A DNA stretch of 64,000 nucleotides from Serpula lacrymans var. lacrymans S7.9 (GCF_000218685.1 NW_006763303.1:62001-126000); one strand, 5' to 3'. Counted from the stretch's first letter, positions 38,791 through 52,528 are shown. A program made the numbers and translations. The notes: a model not told the origin generated them from the letters alone.

Positions 38791-41335
38791 ATGCAGACCA
38801 ATCTCTCCCAGCCGAGTTACATAGTTGCTGCAGTGAGCTTTGTGAGTAATGTTTTACTTTGATGCAGTCCTCAAGAGGATTGTTGATTGCTGATTGGGTT
38901 ATTGATCGCACAGGTTTGCTATCTTGTCTTTAAACGCGCTGAACCGTCAGAGCCTTTACCGGTCTTAAGTCTTCTCCTCGGTGTACCTGCCCTTCTCGCC
39001 TGTGCACTTGCTTGGTTCTCCCTCTTACCCGCATACCAATACGCCACTGCCATCCCTGTCGTCTTCGCCTCTCACTGGGCCCTGCTCCTATCATATGTCC
39101 TTATCTACCGTCTATCCCCTCTCCATCCCCTCGCTCGTTTCCCAGGACCTCTTCCAAATCGTATCTCAAAGCTATGGATGGTGTGGGTAAATCGAAAAGG
39201 CGGGCAATGGCGTCACTATTATGCACTACACCAGCGTTACGGCGACGTTGTCAGAATCGGTGAATTACTACTTTTGTGTTCCTTGTACTGCCACATAATG
39301 CTCAAGCATCTTTACTAACCTTTTTCTTGATTCCAGGGCCAAACGAGCTGTCAATTCGAAACGTCGATGCCGTTCTACCCGTCCTAGGTACCAGTGGCCT
39401 CCCAAAAGGCCCTTGTACGTAATCTCTACTTCCACAAGTCATTAGTCTAACTATCTACCCTTTCCATAGTCTGGACGAACCGCAATCCTAAGGGAAGCAC
39501 AAATGCCCTCATTATGCAACGGGACCCTGTGGAGCACGCGCGTAGACGACGGCCGTGGAACCGCGCATTGAGCACCGCTTCGCTGAAGGACTATGAAGAG
39601 AGTATCGTGCTTCGCTCGCGTGAATTGCTTGATGCGCTCGGGAAAAGGCAAGGGCAAGTGATGGATATGTCCATGTGGATGACATTCTTTACGTGAGTCC
39701 GACTCCCCATCATGGCACCAGCCCATCTCCCGCTTTTCTTACGGCCTGGAGAGGGCAACGTTGTGTTTTCATATCTTCATATCCTGATGCTGACAATTTT
39801 GATATTGCTTAGGTTTGATTTCATGAATAACATGGCGTCAGTGTTGCGTTCTCGGGTAGAAGCAGTTCTGCGTTATACTAATACGTGTCTTGATAGTTTC
39901 GGTGCTACTTCTGAACTTATGAGAGAAGGTAGAGACGTGAACGGCGTCTGGCAGATCATAGAGGATGGTGTCAAGTACGTAAATTCTCGCCTTAATCTCC
40001 GTACCCTCCCCAAATCTCAGTTTGTATCTCGATCGATCCTTCCCTCTATTATCTTGTCGCGCGTTTTCACATTCCATTACGCACCCTCGTATATCCACCT
40101 ATGTCCATAGGTTCACCGGAGTTGCGTTTCTCGTTCCTTGGGCTGCGCCTCTCCTGCGGATGCTCCCAACATCGGTACAAGCCCTTCTTCAGCTGAAGTC
40201 TTTCGCACAGACGAGTGCAGAACGCCGACTTGAGCGTGGCTGCGAGAAGAAGGACCTTTTTTATCATCTTGTGCGTGTCTTCATTGTTGCATTCATAACT
40301 CCATTATTAACTAAATTACCATTCCGTTTTTGCCATCATCTTGCATGCACTGTTCCACATTGCGCATCAATGACGTTTTATACTACTCACTAAATTTTTC
40401 ATACCCTTGTTCTACTCCGTAGATGGATGAAGAAGGTCACGAAACTGTCCGACCCTCCCAGCCCGTCGTGATCTCAGATAGTCTACTTGCTATCCTTGCG
40501 GGGTCTGATACAACTGCAACGTCGCTCAGCGTGCTCTTCTACTTCATCCTGCGCCATCCAGAGGTTTACAAGCGCCTCCAAACGGAGATTGACCTCGCTT
40601 TTCACACAGAAGGGGAGGGGAAAGAGGAGGCGGAGGATCCCGTAGATTTTGCAAAAATGGCCGGGATGCCATACTTGAATGCGTGTATGTGAGTGCATTT
40701 TCTTGACTATGTTACCATCCAAGCAGAATTGACAAAATTTACCGGATGTTGGACGTCTCAAATTATAGAAACGAAGCGCTGCGCCTGTACCCTGCCGTAT
40801 TGAGTGGTGTACAGCGTCAGATCATACCAGGAAGCGGCGGGAAGATGATAGGGCCTTTGTATGTCACTTTTGTATCTCGTCACAGATGCATTCGTTCGAC
40901 CTTATCCCATTAACCTCCAACAGCTTCGTCCCTGAGCCAGCTAACATGTTCATACACACCTACTCAATACATCGTGACCCACGCTACTTCTCACCTTACC
41001 CCAACTCCTTCTGGCCTGACCGCTGGCTCCCATCATCCCACCGAGTCGACTTCATCGGCGCATCATCCAAAGTAAGCGCAAGTGCCCAATCCGATTTCGT
41101 ACACAACACAGCTGCATTTATCCCTTTCTCACTCGGTCCTAACAACTGTGTTGGTAAGAACCTTGCGTTACTTGAGCTGCGTGCGGTAACTTGCCATATC
41201 CTCCACCGGTTCGAGCTCTCGTTTGGTCCGTCTGAAGAGGGCGTATGGGAGATGGAGAAGTGGGAGGAGCGAATTGAAGATTATTTCACTGTGATCAGGC
41301 CACCGTTGAATATGGTGTTAAGGAGTAGGAAGTAG
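38791..41335 (+). CDS. Cytochrome P450 monooxygenase
   Basis: A membrane-anchored haem-thiolate monooxygenase. Exon 1 (38791-38841) gives MQTNLSQPSYIVAAVSF and exon 2 starts at 38914. Hydrophobic helices come first (LLLGVPALLACALAWFSLLP and VVFASHWALLLSYVLIYR), then the proline-rich hinge RFPGPLP. Helix C region: RRPWNRALS. I helix: AGSDTTAT near 40,500, with the oxygen-activating Thr. The ExxR motif, NEALRLYP, is restored by splicing near 40,690-40,770. The PERF-like motif is FWPDRWLP. The haem loop is FSLGPNNCVG near 41,130, with the axial Cys in the normal F-x-x-G-x-x-x-C-x-G spacing. The stop is at 41335. About ten short introns all keep the frame, so the gene looks functional. Several N-terminal membrane segments resemble some basidiomycete families, but the CYP family and substrate cannot be assigned. 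No partner biosynthetic genes lie next to it. A decayed relative lies at 58.6-59.2 kb. Confidence 0.93.
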
Positions 41336-43328
41336 GCTACATATGTATTTGGCTTGCGAGGATTTGATTGTTTCCTCGTTTCTGTGGGTTTGGATTTCTT
41401 CTTTCTCTCATATTTTGCTTTGACTCGAGCTCTTAGGTACACTGACATTCACTATAAAGTGAGGTCATCTTTCACTCGCTTTGTGCCTGCCATCTATCTC
41501 TGAACTTCGTGAACGGAGTTACGCCCTTATGAACTGGTATAGGAAAAAGATGTACGATGGACGCTTACTTGTATTACTACGGCCGTCACTGGTGGCTATA
41601 TGCAAGCAATTTCTTTGGGTTCGTCATTTGTATCCTTGAATTCCAGTCGAATGTCTCCCTTTCTCCCTCATCTCATCCTTCCACGTGCCGGCTCCTTTAG
41701 ACCATCGTTCACGTCGAAACGCAACCTAGCCATGATGTTAGGATATTGATGAAGTGCGGCACGAAGAGACAGGGGAGGAGGCCACATGTGCTTGAGTGCT
41801 TTTCCATCTTCTTACTTGTCATCATGCGTGGTATTTACTCACTGCCCGGCGGAAAGGAGTACCTTTGTGCTGTCGTATAAACACCTGGGAAACCTCATCA
41901 GTCACTTAGCCGGTTATTCGGATCTTGATAACAAGCACCATGGATGGGGGTAGCCTCGTAACTGAAAGCTTATAAAATCTATGAACCTGCATCCGAGTTG
42001 CAGTTCGTATCCCTCGACGTTAGTATCTTACTCATTATTATGTGGTTACAGATGAATACACTGTCATTGCCACCATTCACATCTTTCACTGTGGGGATTG
42101 ACTTATATGAGCCCAGCTTATATGCTGAAGATATTGGATATCTGTGTTTTGATTGGCTGAAAAAAGCTAAAATTGATTCTTTTCAGCATATAAGCTGGGC
42201 TCATATAAGTTGATCCCCACAGTGTTTGGTAAGCACATCTCAACACTATTCAGTACATACATTTCACAAGGGCTATCAAGAGACAGTGTTTGATTGCAAG
42301 TCATGTCAATGTAACTAAACTGTCATTTCTTGCCTAGTTTCCTTTGAATGAACCTTCATAGCTTTGTTGCTCGGTGTCGATGATGAGAACTGTTCTTAGA
42401 AAACCACACACAAAACAAACTAACACACAATCCTCCCAGATTCCACGGAACTTGTTTATGGGCTTTGCCTCCTAGAACAGTGGAGTGGTTTGGTTGTTCG
42501 TGGGGTGGTACGTATAAAGATCCTTCAAAGTAAAACCCAGAGGTGTATGAGTGTGGGTTTTGAGGAGGAGGGATAGTTGAATTTATAGAAGGATAGGGGC
42601 TTTGTGACGAGTATACACGAGCACTACCTTGCTAATCGTAGCACAAGGTAGGTTTGAGAACAACAATATGACGAGGTTCCCAGTGATAGCAGGCTCCTGA
42701 CGCACAAACTGTAGTGCTCAGAAGGACTCTAATCAAAAGGGATGATAATGACTTCAAAAGTGGGAAATGACGATGACAGCAGTTGACAGTGGTAAAAGTG
42801 GGAAGTGTTGTGACCACACTGGATCACAAGTAGCAGAGTAGTGAACTTGAGAGTAGAGAAGAAGTCTGGATTGGAGTTCTTGTTTTTTTTACAAGGTAAA
42901 ATACAGGGGTTTATATAGTAAAAGAAAAGTAGGCTATGCACAGTATAGCTGTGCAAAAAGAATGAGAAAGAATATGAAGGAAGGAATGTACGCTGACAAA
43001 TCCTGCATAGGTAGTACAGAATAAGATTGTCAAAAAAAGGAAAAGAAAGAGATAGAACAATGAATGCTGTGAGTAATGTCACAGGTTTGTACAGCCATAA
43101 AGTAAAGTCCAATAGCAAAAAGAGAGCAGGAAAATCATGATGTCATGGGAAGATGCAGTAAAAAAAGGGCAAGGCAAAACACTATCAGTATCAACACAGT
43201 TCCTTTATTGTCAGTCAGGCATTCTAAAAAAATATGTGTCCATAAAAATGATTCAAAAATCAAAAATAATCGCACTGTAAATGAATGTTCTGCTGAAGAA
43301 AAAGGAACTGGAGCCACCGGTCCACCAC
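41336..43328. other. Intergenic with a MITE and AT-rich DNA
   Basis: After the P450 3' end the stretch carries the hairpin element at 42087-42224. It then carries a 275-bp block (42809-43083) with TGTGAC/GTCACA ends and an internal TATATAAACC on the minus strand. No coding frame shows a domain. Confidence 0.5.
42087..42224. mobile_element. MITE-like hairpin element with 43-bp terminal inverted repeats
   Basis: The left arm (42087-42129) begins CACTGTGGGGATTGACTTAT. The right arm (42182-42224) is its reverse complement except for two positions (41 of 43 match). A 52-bp AT-rich loop separates them. TTT flanks both sides, which may be a 3-bp target-site duplication. The element has no coding capacity, so it would need a transposase supplied elsewhere. 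The size, perfect-end hairpin and short duplication fit a non-autonomous DNA transposon. The superfamily cannot be fixed from one copy. The near-identical arms suggest it is young. Confidence 0.75.
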
Positions 43329-43871
43329 CTAGTCCAAATCCGACAGTTCCATGGCCTTACCAATGGACTGGTTGTGTTGGACCACCTGATCAAACGAGGG
43401 AGGGAGAGGAGTAGTTCCAATTTGGAACAAGTGAGTCCCAGGGAGCGTGTGATAGGTGTAGCTGTAGCGAAGACGATGGACAAAAGATAAGTGTACCCAA
43501 GTGAATGGGACAGCAATGAACATGGGCGACGCAAGGGGATGAACCTTCTCCAGCTCAAAAACTACCCACCCACGCTCCAACCAGGCAAGACGAGCGACCG
43601 ATGTTTTGATAGTATATGATGGTAGATCGACGTCATAAAGATGGACCTGTTGCCCTATTTGAACCGGCCGCCGGGGCTTTGCTGATATCAGCAGTGGCAC
43701 GTGGTAGTCAACGGATCGGCGACGGAAGCGGATAGGAAGTGGTGACATCAGAAATGGTGGGGGTGCAAATAAAATGAGGAGGAAGAGGGTGGAGGTGACG
43801 GAAAAGTGGATTAGAATGGGGATCCAGAAACGACCGTCAGGTGAGAATAAAAAGGAGAGGAAGGGGCCCAT
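43329..43871 (-). CDS. Orphan ORF with a membrane segment
   Basis: The minus frame is open over 245 codons (to 44066). The first ATG is at 43871 and gives 180 aa. Residues 1-40 are strongly hydrophobic (FWIPILIHFSVTSTLFLLIL). A basic linker (RFRRRSVDYHVPLL) and a soluble-looking part follow, with LPSYTIKTSVARLAWLERGW and FELEKVHPLASP. I recognise no family. A frame this long is unusual for this DNA, and the composition is not low-complexity. The absence of introns and the position beside the MITE and the NLR relic could mean a mobile-element ORF or a lineage-specific gene. It may also be a chance frame. Confidence 0.35.
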   Translation of the reverse strand: MGPFLSFLFSPDGRFWIPILIHFSVTSTLFLLILFAPPPFLMSPLPIRFRRRSVDYHVPLLISAKPRRPVQIGQQVHLYDVDLPSYTIKTSVARLAWLERGWVVFELEKVHPLASPMFIAVPFTWVHLSFVHRLRYSYTYHTLPGTHLFQIGTTPLPPSFDQVVQHNQSIGKAMELSDLD

Positions 43872-44328
43872 GGTGGGGCTAGGCAAAGGAAGGGGAGTAA
43901 GGGAAACGACAAAAGCGAGGGCGCAATGCAATGTGTAGCCAGTGGCGACGCGAAAATTTGCCGAAATGCCAAAACACGGAAAGTACCGGATGGAAAAGCA
44001 AAGGTGAGCGTGACTGGATTGCCTAATAGAGGTGGTGCTGATCAGCCACAAGTTCAAAAAGGGCAATATTAATTACTATTCCACGTGGCACTGTGCCTGT
44101 GTGGCGCAAAGGCGAGTCTTTTGAATATTCGCTTCATTATTGACACCTGTCCATGCTACCAATCAACTTTGGTGCATGACATCGGACTTTCTTCCACAGT
44201 GAACGTAGGAACCTTAACCTTCTCTGCTTCCTTGGTGTCTCAACTTGTGATTCATTTGGAGCATTACCACTAGTGGTAGCTGCCGAAAGTAGTTAGCTTT
44301 TAGATTCAAAGAAAGAATGACTAATTAA

Positions 44329-47300
44329 CTAACCTATGATGCCACTGCCACTCCTACGGGAAATCCAATTAGAGCCATGCACAAAGTCTTTGTATGATGC
44401 ATGAATATCAGGTGTGCCAATAACAAGGACAGTCTGAGAGTGACACCAATGCCTAATCAGGTGTATTGGTACCCAATATATATGATCTGCATGGTCATCT
44501 TCTCCCTGAAATGATACCCGCCCTGAGTCTCTTGTGGTAAGTCCCTCCCAATTGGAAGGTACTATATTTAATATGGCATTATCATAGTGATCCATAGGCA
44601 TACCAGTCTTTGCAACAGAATCCTTGACGAGTTTTCCAGGGCAGCCTGAAGCTTCTTCACTACCACTGGGAGAATATGGAACAAATTTAGAAGTTCCACT
44701 AGGGTCTTGAAGGGTTCGTCCCATCTGATGAGAGGTGGCATTCCAGATCCTCACTGTATTATCAAAAGAGCCGGAAACCACTTTGATACCATCAGGGGAA
44801 AATCCAACAGATGTGATATAGTCAGAGTGGCCATGAAAGGGGCCAGCTGCTAACTGACCAGATGTAGCATTCCAGATCCTTACTGTCTTATCCCAAGAGC
44901 CAGAAACCACTTTGGTGCCATCAGCAGAAAATCCAACAGAACTGACCCAGTGAGAGTGGCCTTGAAATGGGCTAGCCATTAGCTGACTAGAGGTGGCGTC
45001 CCAGGTCCTCACTGTGTTATCATCAGAGCCTGAAACCACTTTAGTGCCATCAGGAGAAAATCCAACAGATGAGACCCAATTAGTATGGCCTTGAAATAGG
45101 CCAGCCACTAGCTGACCTGAGGTGGCATTCCAGATCCTCACTGTGTTATCGTACAAGGCCATGGTGGCTACCTTGTCTGTAAAATGTGATCCACCCCGAG
45201 GAATCTGGCAGAAAGCTCTGTCAATTGATAGGAGGTACATCAAACAAGGTAAATGCAGCCTGCACACCATATTCAGATTGGCCATTCATCAGGTGAGCAT
45301 TGTTTACATTGCATTCCTGATGAACCATCTCACCAGAGGTGGCATCCCAGATCCTCACTGTTTTATCATAAGAGCCTGAAACCACTTTGGTGCCATCAGG
45401 TGAAAATCCAACAGATGTGATGTATTCAGTGTGGCCTTGAAATGGGTCAGCCACTAGCTGACCAGATGTGGCATCCCAGATCCTCACTGTGTCATCATGA
45501 GTGCCATCAGGAGAAAACCCCACAGAAGTAACAAATCCTTGTTGACTTCTTAAGATATTTAATAGAGGGGGCCACTGCTTATCCTTGCCAGAAACAGCCT
45601 TAAGAGTGTGTTGAAATTGTGGTAGATATGTTTTTGATACCAGTGAGCTATCTGGTGCCCATGCCAGAGCGGACAAATAGATGTGAGGCAAGCTCTCAAA
45701 AATTGGCACATCAAAATTTGATATAAACCGCCGTGCATCTTGTGCAAATTCCTCTAATTTCATGTCAATTACCTGTAAAAGCATAACATACATTCAACAC
45801 ATATTTCACGCCAGTAGTTTACAATGAGTAGCTTACCTTGAGCGAAGGCGCTGCAGCAATCAGGACAGCTTGTGCGGTTGGTGCATTGTATCTCAATGTC
45901 ATGACTTCGAGCCAGTGAAGTAAATCATGGTCAAAAAATTTCCGCAATATTCCTGTGAGTGATGTACACCCAAACAATGCAGCTTTTGCGTGAGCAAGAT
46001 GCTCACCCCAATAACGAGACGAGTAGCTCAGATGATCAGGTATATTTTTCTCGATACGCATGGCCATATCTTCTACATCACTGTTGGGGAGATACGATGT
46101 CTGGAGCCCACAGATGTTAAACCTCAAACCGTCCTCTGGGTCCTGCATAATCTGCATGCATGCCCGCAACATATCTAAATTCCTCGTGCTCGGCGAATGC
46201 GAAATGCATCAGGACACAAGTCCGATTCCACAAGAAACTCCATAAAGGACAGATGCTCTATGCGAACAACCTCGTCTTTCCCCACCGAGATCACAGATGT
46301 CAACTCTGCCAAGACACGGTCAATTGCAACAGCAATGCTATCATCCATAGTGCCACATGAAGCGATAAAATCTTCGAGGAATTTGAGTGACAGTGGAACT
46401 TTTGCGTGCACTATAGCTCCAAGCAATGGCTGCACTACATTACCAATATCTCCAATGCTGTCCCATGCATTGGTTGTTATCTGCTGATAAAGATGATTGA
46501 CGCTATTTTGTATGTCTAAAGGTCCTCCAGAGCGTATTATTTTTAGTCGCGTCTGTGGATCACCTTTTTCTAAGAAGCGCATCGCGGTTTCTGCCCAAAT
46601 GAAAAGGCCCGCAGCACGATCTGTGAGTTGTTCGACAACCTCAGTTCCTGGCCAGTCAGTAGTTCGCAGAGTGCGAAACTTATCCTTCAATTCACCGAAA
46701 CGGTTGTTGAAAAACGCTCGAATATCATCTGTCGCTGTATGAGTCACATGGTCACCAGTGGGTAGAACGACATCTTCGCATGCTTCACGAAATTTTGAAG
46801 GGATGCGGTCGTCTCGACTAGTGATGATTAATTTGAACATTTTGGACAGCGAAGACCACTCTGTGAGGGTCTCCAATAAAGCCTTTCGTTGGGGCTCCTC
46901 AGATGACTCACCGCACTCATCTAGCGCGTCCACTACGAAGACTGGATACCTAAAATAAAAAATAACCAAGGGAAAGTTCAAGCGTCAATCTTCGAGGCAG
47001 TATGATTTCAAAGTCGTACCTCTGGTCCTGCTGATCCTCCTTGAAGTAGGCATTTATGGATTCCACGATAAGGGAGTCGAAGTGATCATGAATATTCGGC
47101 CTTTGGGGATCAACTAGATTATCCTTTAGAGTTTTTATGATGATAGATTTAAACATCGGGTCAAATTTGGCAATTTGGTCTGCGATAGTACGCCACAAGG
47201 CAGTGGGGTTGCTCAAAGCTGCATCATCTCGGCGAAAAGAGAAAAATCCACCAAGGAGACGTTTTTTCATCAGCCGAGATTGTAAGCTTGAAGCAATGGC

Positions 47301-47585
47301 GGATTTTCCAGCGCCAGGACTACCCTTGATCCAGAGGATGTTCTTGGCTGCGGTCCGATCCTCAAGCCATTCGTCGATTCTCTTGAAAATATCTTGACGG
47401 GTGCCTTCCATACAAGGTGGCACGTAATGGCGATGGCAGTCTACGGGATCCAGCCTTGCTAGGATGTCCGTGTCTGAGACGCCAGATTGAATATTGGTAA
47501 TGTTGGTGTTGTGCTGATCTCTTCCGATGTCTTGATAGGTCGCAATGTGAGCCTCAGCATGGTCTGCGCTTTGAGTAAAAGGCAT
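44329..47585 (-). pseudogene. NACHT-WD40 NLR-like protein gene, frameshifted
   Basis: Fungal NLRs of this build sense non-self and can trigger cell death. Exon 1 (47585-47020) has a short N-terminal part, then HYVPPCMEGTRQDIFKRIDE and the Walker A GSPGAGKSA. Exon 2 from 46949 has the Walker B YPVFVVDALDECG and the sensor-like LIITSRDD. The helical region (LFIWAETAMRFLE, HLSFMEFLVE) follows. Near 46,180 the frame changes by one base: DAFRI is in one frame and STRNLDMLRACMQIMQ in the next, with no splice site between them. An intron (45,836-45,773) leads to the WD40 part, with six or more units. Between the second and third unit the frame again does not join simply (45,170-45,330). The C terminus, IYWVPIHLI...FVHGSNWI, resembles the usual end of this family. 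No N-terminal effector domain is recognised. As given the gene cannot make the full protein. Confidence 0.8.
44743..45600 (-). repeat. 129-bp tandem units encoding WD40 repeats
   Basis: The same unit edge (CCAG followed by ATCCT on the plus strand, encoding TVRIW) starts at 44743, 44872, 45001 and 45130, each exactly 129 bp apart. It recurs at 45347 and 45476, again 129 bp apart. A 217-bp step separates the two blocks. Each unit encodes about 43 residues of the form SVGFSPDGTKVVSGSxDxTVRIWxATS. Identity between units is high at the DNA level. The most distal unit has lost about six residues (FSPDGTHDDTVRIW). Confidence 0.85.
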
Positions 47586-48914
47586 GATTGGTGAATAGAA
47601 CGCTATGGGTAACGATGTTTCTGAAGTCTGAAGTCGTTGTTGGGGGGGAGAAAGATAGAGTCGTGGAGGCGATGTATGTTTTTGAGGAACACGTGTGTAC
47701 AACAAGGTGTCCTCGTGTTCAAATTCGGTGTTGGCCGGACGCTCAAGGAAAGATGCGGTTCGAGTCTGTGAATTGCTTCAACTCTCAGAAAGACGCTCAG
47801 AGTGACCCGATAAGCTCTCGACAATAGTCCAGATACATTTGTCGCCCAATTTGCACATAGAAAACCTAAATGGAAGGAGTTTCACGCATCGATACGAGGA
47901 GACATAGTAATTCAACGTGAATAAAATGATACAGTAGAGAGTGATGAGCTCGTAACATGTCTAGTTGACAAGTGATGCTGATGGCTCTGCTTTACTCTCA
48001 AGCAGACTTACCTCCAGCGCGGATGAGGGGTAGAGGAGGAGCAACAAAGCAGGTACGTCTGGACGTCCTAATGGCATCTCCCATTCACTGAACTGCACCT
48101 CACTCACATTCCCATTCCACTCGCAGTCGTCCTTCCACCATACCCCTTCCTGCAATAGCACTTCCGTAGCACCCTTCCCAACGGTCCAGCCCCACAGCGC
48201 TCATCCTCCCATCCCGATTCCCCTCGCTTATATCCTTCGACCCTTCCTTATTCCCCATCTGATGGACTGCACGATTGTCGTCATCTACCGGGTACCATTA
48301 TATGCAGAGTAGGAGAGAGAGTGGCATGGACGGCGGTGAGACATATGGAAGGCAGGTAGTGAGTGTTGTGCATTTAAATGTACCGTTAGTACATGACGAT
48401 CGAATGAAACAAAACCACATGACGTCAGTGTCTTATCGCGCTGAACTGCAAATCAACACGACCAGGGCAATGAGTGAGTAGAAACACTACTTACCAATGA
48501 CGATGACTGACCAGACTATATCGAGCACCGAGCACTCTCTTGATCGAGAAGGACACGTGTACACGCAGCGCAGAAACGGTCAGCGTCGATGGGGTTCATG
48601 GGAGTCGTGTCAGCAGATGCCAGTGTAGCATCCATTTTCAATCCACCCTTATACGGTCTCCCATACGTCTGCGCAACAGTTTGGTGGTGTCAGCACGTTT
48701 TGTCGCATCAGACACCGAGGGAGGCTCTCTTCCTTCAACACTCAAAGAACGGCGACTTCACGCGTGCGAGCAAGGTCATTTGGTTTTACTAATCCTTGAC
48801 TAAACTGTGACTCGATTATGAGTAGGACATGACTCTATTTCTCAGCGCCTAATAATCTCGTCCATATACTATATCACATGACTGCACAGACCAACACAAT
48901 AACATCACTCCATC
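47586..48914. other. Intergenic with a gene fragment
   Basis: This is the upstream side of the NLR relic and of the dehydrogenase. It contains a short match to the membrane-protein gene of 60.1-62.6 kb (see 48001-48165). Other frames have no domain. Confidence 0.4.
48001..48165 (-). pseudogene. Fragment related to the 60-kb membrane-protein gene
   Basis: The minus strand has GAGATGCCATTAGGACGT and CTCCTCTACCCCTCATCCG. These parallel GAGATGCCACTGGGACGT and CTCCACTTCTCCTCATCCG in the exon of the membrane-protein gene at 61,860-61,940. The resemblance is patchy and the frame is not kept. It looks like an old broken copy. Confidence 0.4.
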
Positions 48915-50522
48915 ATGTCCATCCCCAAATCTACCCGTGAATATCGCAGCCAGGTCTTTATCAGCAATGCATCTAATACAAGTCCTCACTAACCAGGTTT
49001 TTACTTAGGGCGACGGCTACAAGAATTTGAAGCTACAGGTGTCTCGCCTTAATCAGCCAAAAGCTACAGAAGTTTTGCTCAAGGTTCATGCAGTCTCGTT
49101 GCAGGTATGTACCGCCTAGACATTGCTCACCTTAATGGCTAATCAAATGGCTATCGTAGTACCGTGACCTTATGGTTTCCAAGGGTGGTTATTCCCGGTA
49201 AGCCTCTTACTCTGTTGTAGTACTTATGTCTTACTACAATTTGGCAATATTGTAGCCAAAAGAAAAATATTGTTCCTTGCTCCGACATGGCCGGTGAAAT
49301 AATCGCAGTAGGCCAGGACGTCCAGAACTACAAAGTCGGTGATCGTGTATGCCCAAACTTCGCCCTCGACCACATCCACGGAGATCCCACACAAGAGACT
49401 CAAGCTACGGGTCTTGGCGGCGCTATCGATGGCGTTTTGACAGAGTACATCAATGTACCTGCTCATGTAGGTCATATCATATCCTCTTCTTCGTCCCACA
49501 ATCTGGATCGCCGCTCTCTAGTCACTCGTTCTTGTACCGGAGCACCTATCATATGAAGAAGCTTCGACTTTGCCGTGTGTTTTATCTCAACATGCTTCCT
49601 ATTTCCTACTTATAATCACCCTAGATGTGCCGCATTGACAGCATACAACGCTCTTATGGGCCCAGTGCCCCTCAAAGGAGGCGACTATGTTCTCGTACTC
49701 GGAACTGGGGGTGTCTCAATGTAAGGCTTATTCGTATCTCCACGCATCCCATCACCATTTACTGTACTCTGCACTTAGCTTTGCTCTCCAGCTAGCGGTC
49801 GTTTCAGGAGCTACTGTGATTGCCACTTCTTCGTCAGACGAAAAGCTCAAGATAGCTAGCAAACTCGGTGCAAAACACGTCATCAACTACAACAAAACTC
49901 CAGACTGGGACGACGAAGTGCTCAAAATTGTACGTCTCACTTTATTCTCACATAAATCTTGAGAAATGTATTAACGAGGATTCAAGACGGACGGTAGAGG
50001 TGTGGACCACGTTATTGAGGTACTCGTTGTTTATGGCCTTTTGAAGCTAGTCATTCACCCTTCTTTATATCAGGTTGGCGGTCCTGGGACAATCGGAAAA
50101 TGTGCCAAAGCGACGAAATACGCAGGATACATCAACGTCATTGGATTTGTCGCACAGGTCTGGTTCTTTCCAGTTCGTTATTTCGTGCTACGGACGCTGA
50201 CATGGTTCTTATTCAAGGGAAGTGAAGGGATTGACATCCGAAGCACCATTCGCAAAGCTCTCGTCTTTCGCGGGATCCTGATCGGGTCTGTCAAGCAGTA
50301 AGTTTGGCTCTAGTCGCAACTTTTATCAGAGTGCTAAGTATACTTACCACCTTCACCTCCCTTTTGCGTAGATTCGAAGATATGAACCGTCTCATCAAGG
50401 CTCATCAGATACATCCTGTCGTGGACAAGGTGTTCTCGTTCGAGCAAGCTACTGATGCATATGCCTATCTGGAGTCGCAGAAGCATGTAGGGAAAGTCGT
50501 CATCAGTGTTTCGAAGAACTGA
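48915..50522 (+). CDS. Zinc-type alcohol dehydrogenase-like MDR oxidoreductase
   Basis: A medium-chain dehydrogenase/reductase, probably an NADPH-dependent oxidoreductase of the zinc-type alcohol dehydrogenase-like/quinone reductase group. Exon 1 gives MSIPKSTREYRSQ and exon 2 GDGYKNLKLQVSRLNQPKAT, VLLKVHAVSLQ. The catalytic domain continues YRDLMVSKGGY, NIVPCSDMAGEIIAVGQDV and YKVGDRVCPNF. The nucleotide-binding domain has LTAYNAL, a glycine motif VLVLGTGGVSIFALQLA, ATSSSDEKLKIASKLGAKHV and the GVDHVIEVGGPGT segment. The end is EQATDAYAYLESQKHVGKVV followed by ISVSKN. The usual structural Zn-Cys lobe is absent, as in the quinone-reductase-like branch. Introns are about 45-60 bp and all keep frame. 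The estimated length is about 345 aa, normal for the family. The substrate cannot be inferred. Confidence 0.88.
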
Positions 50523-52478
<1,956 letters not shown>

Positions 52479-52528
52479 TTCCTTTTTACAAGTGAAGTAG
52501 GACAAATAAGACTTCACCGAGTACAATC

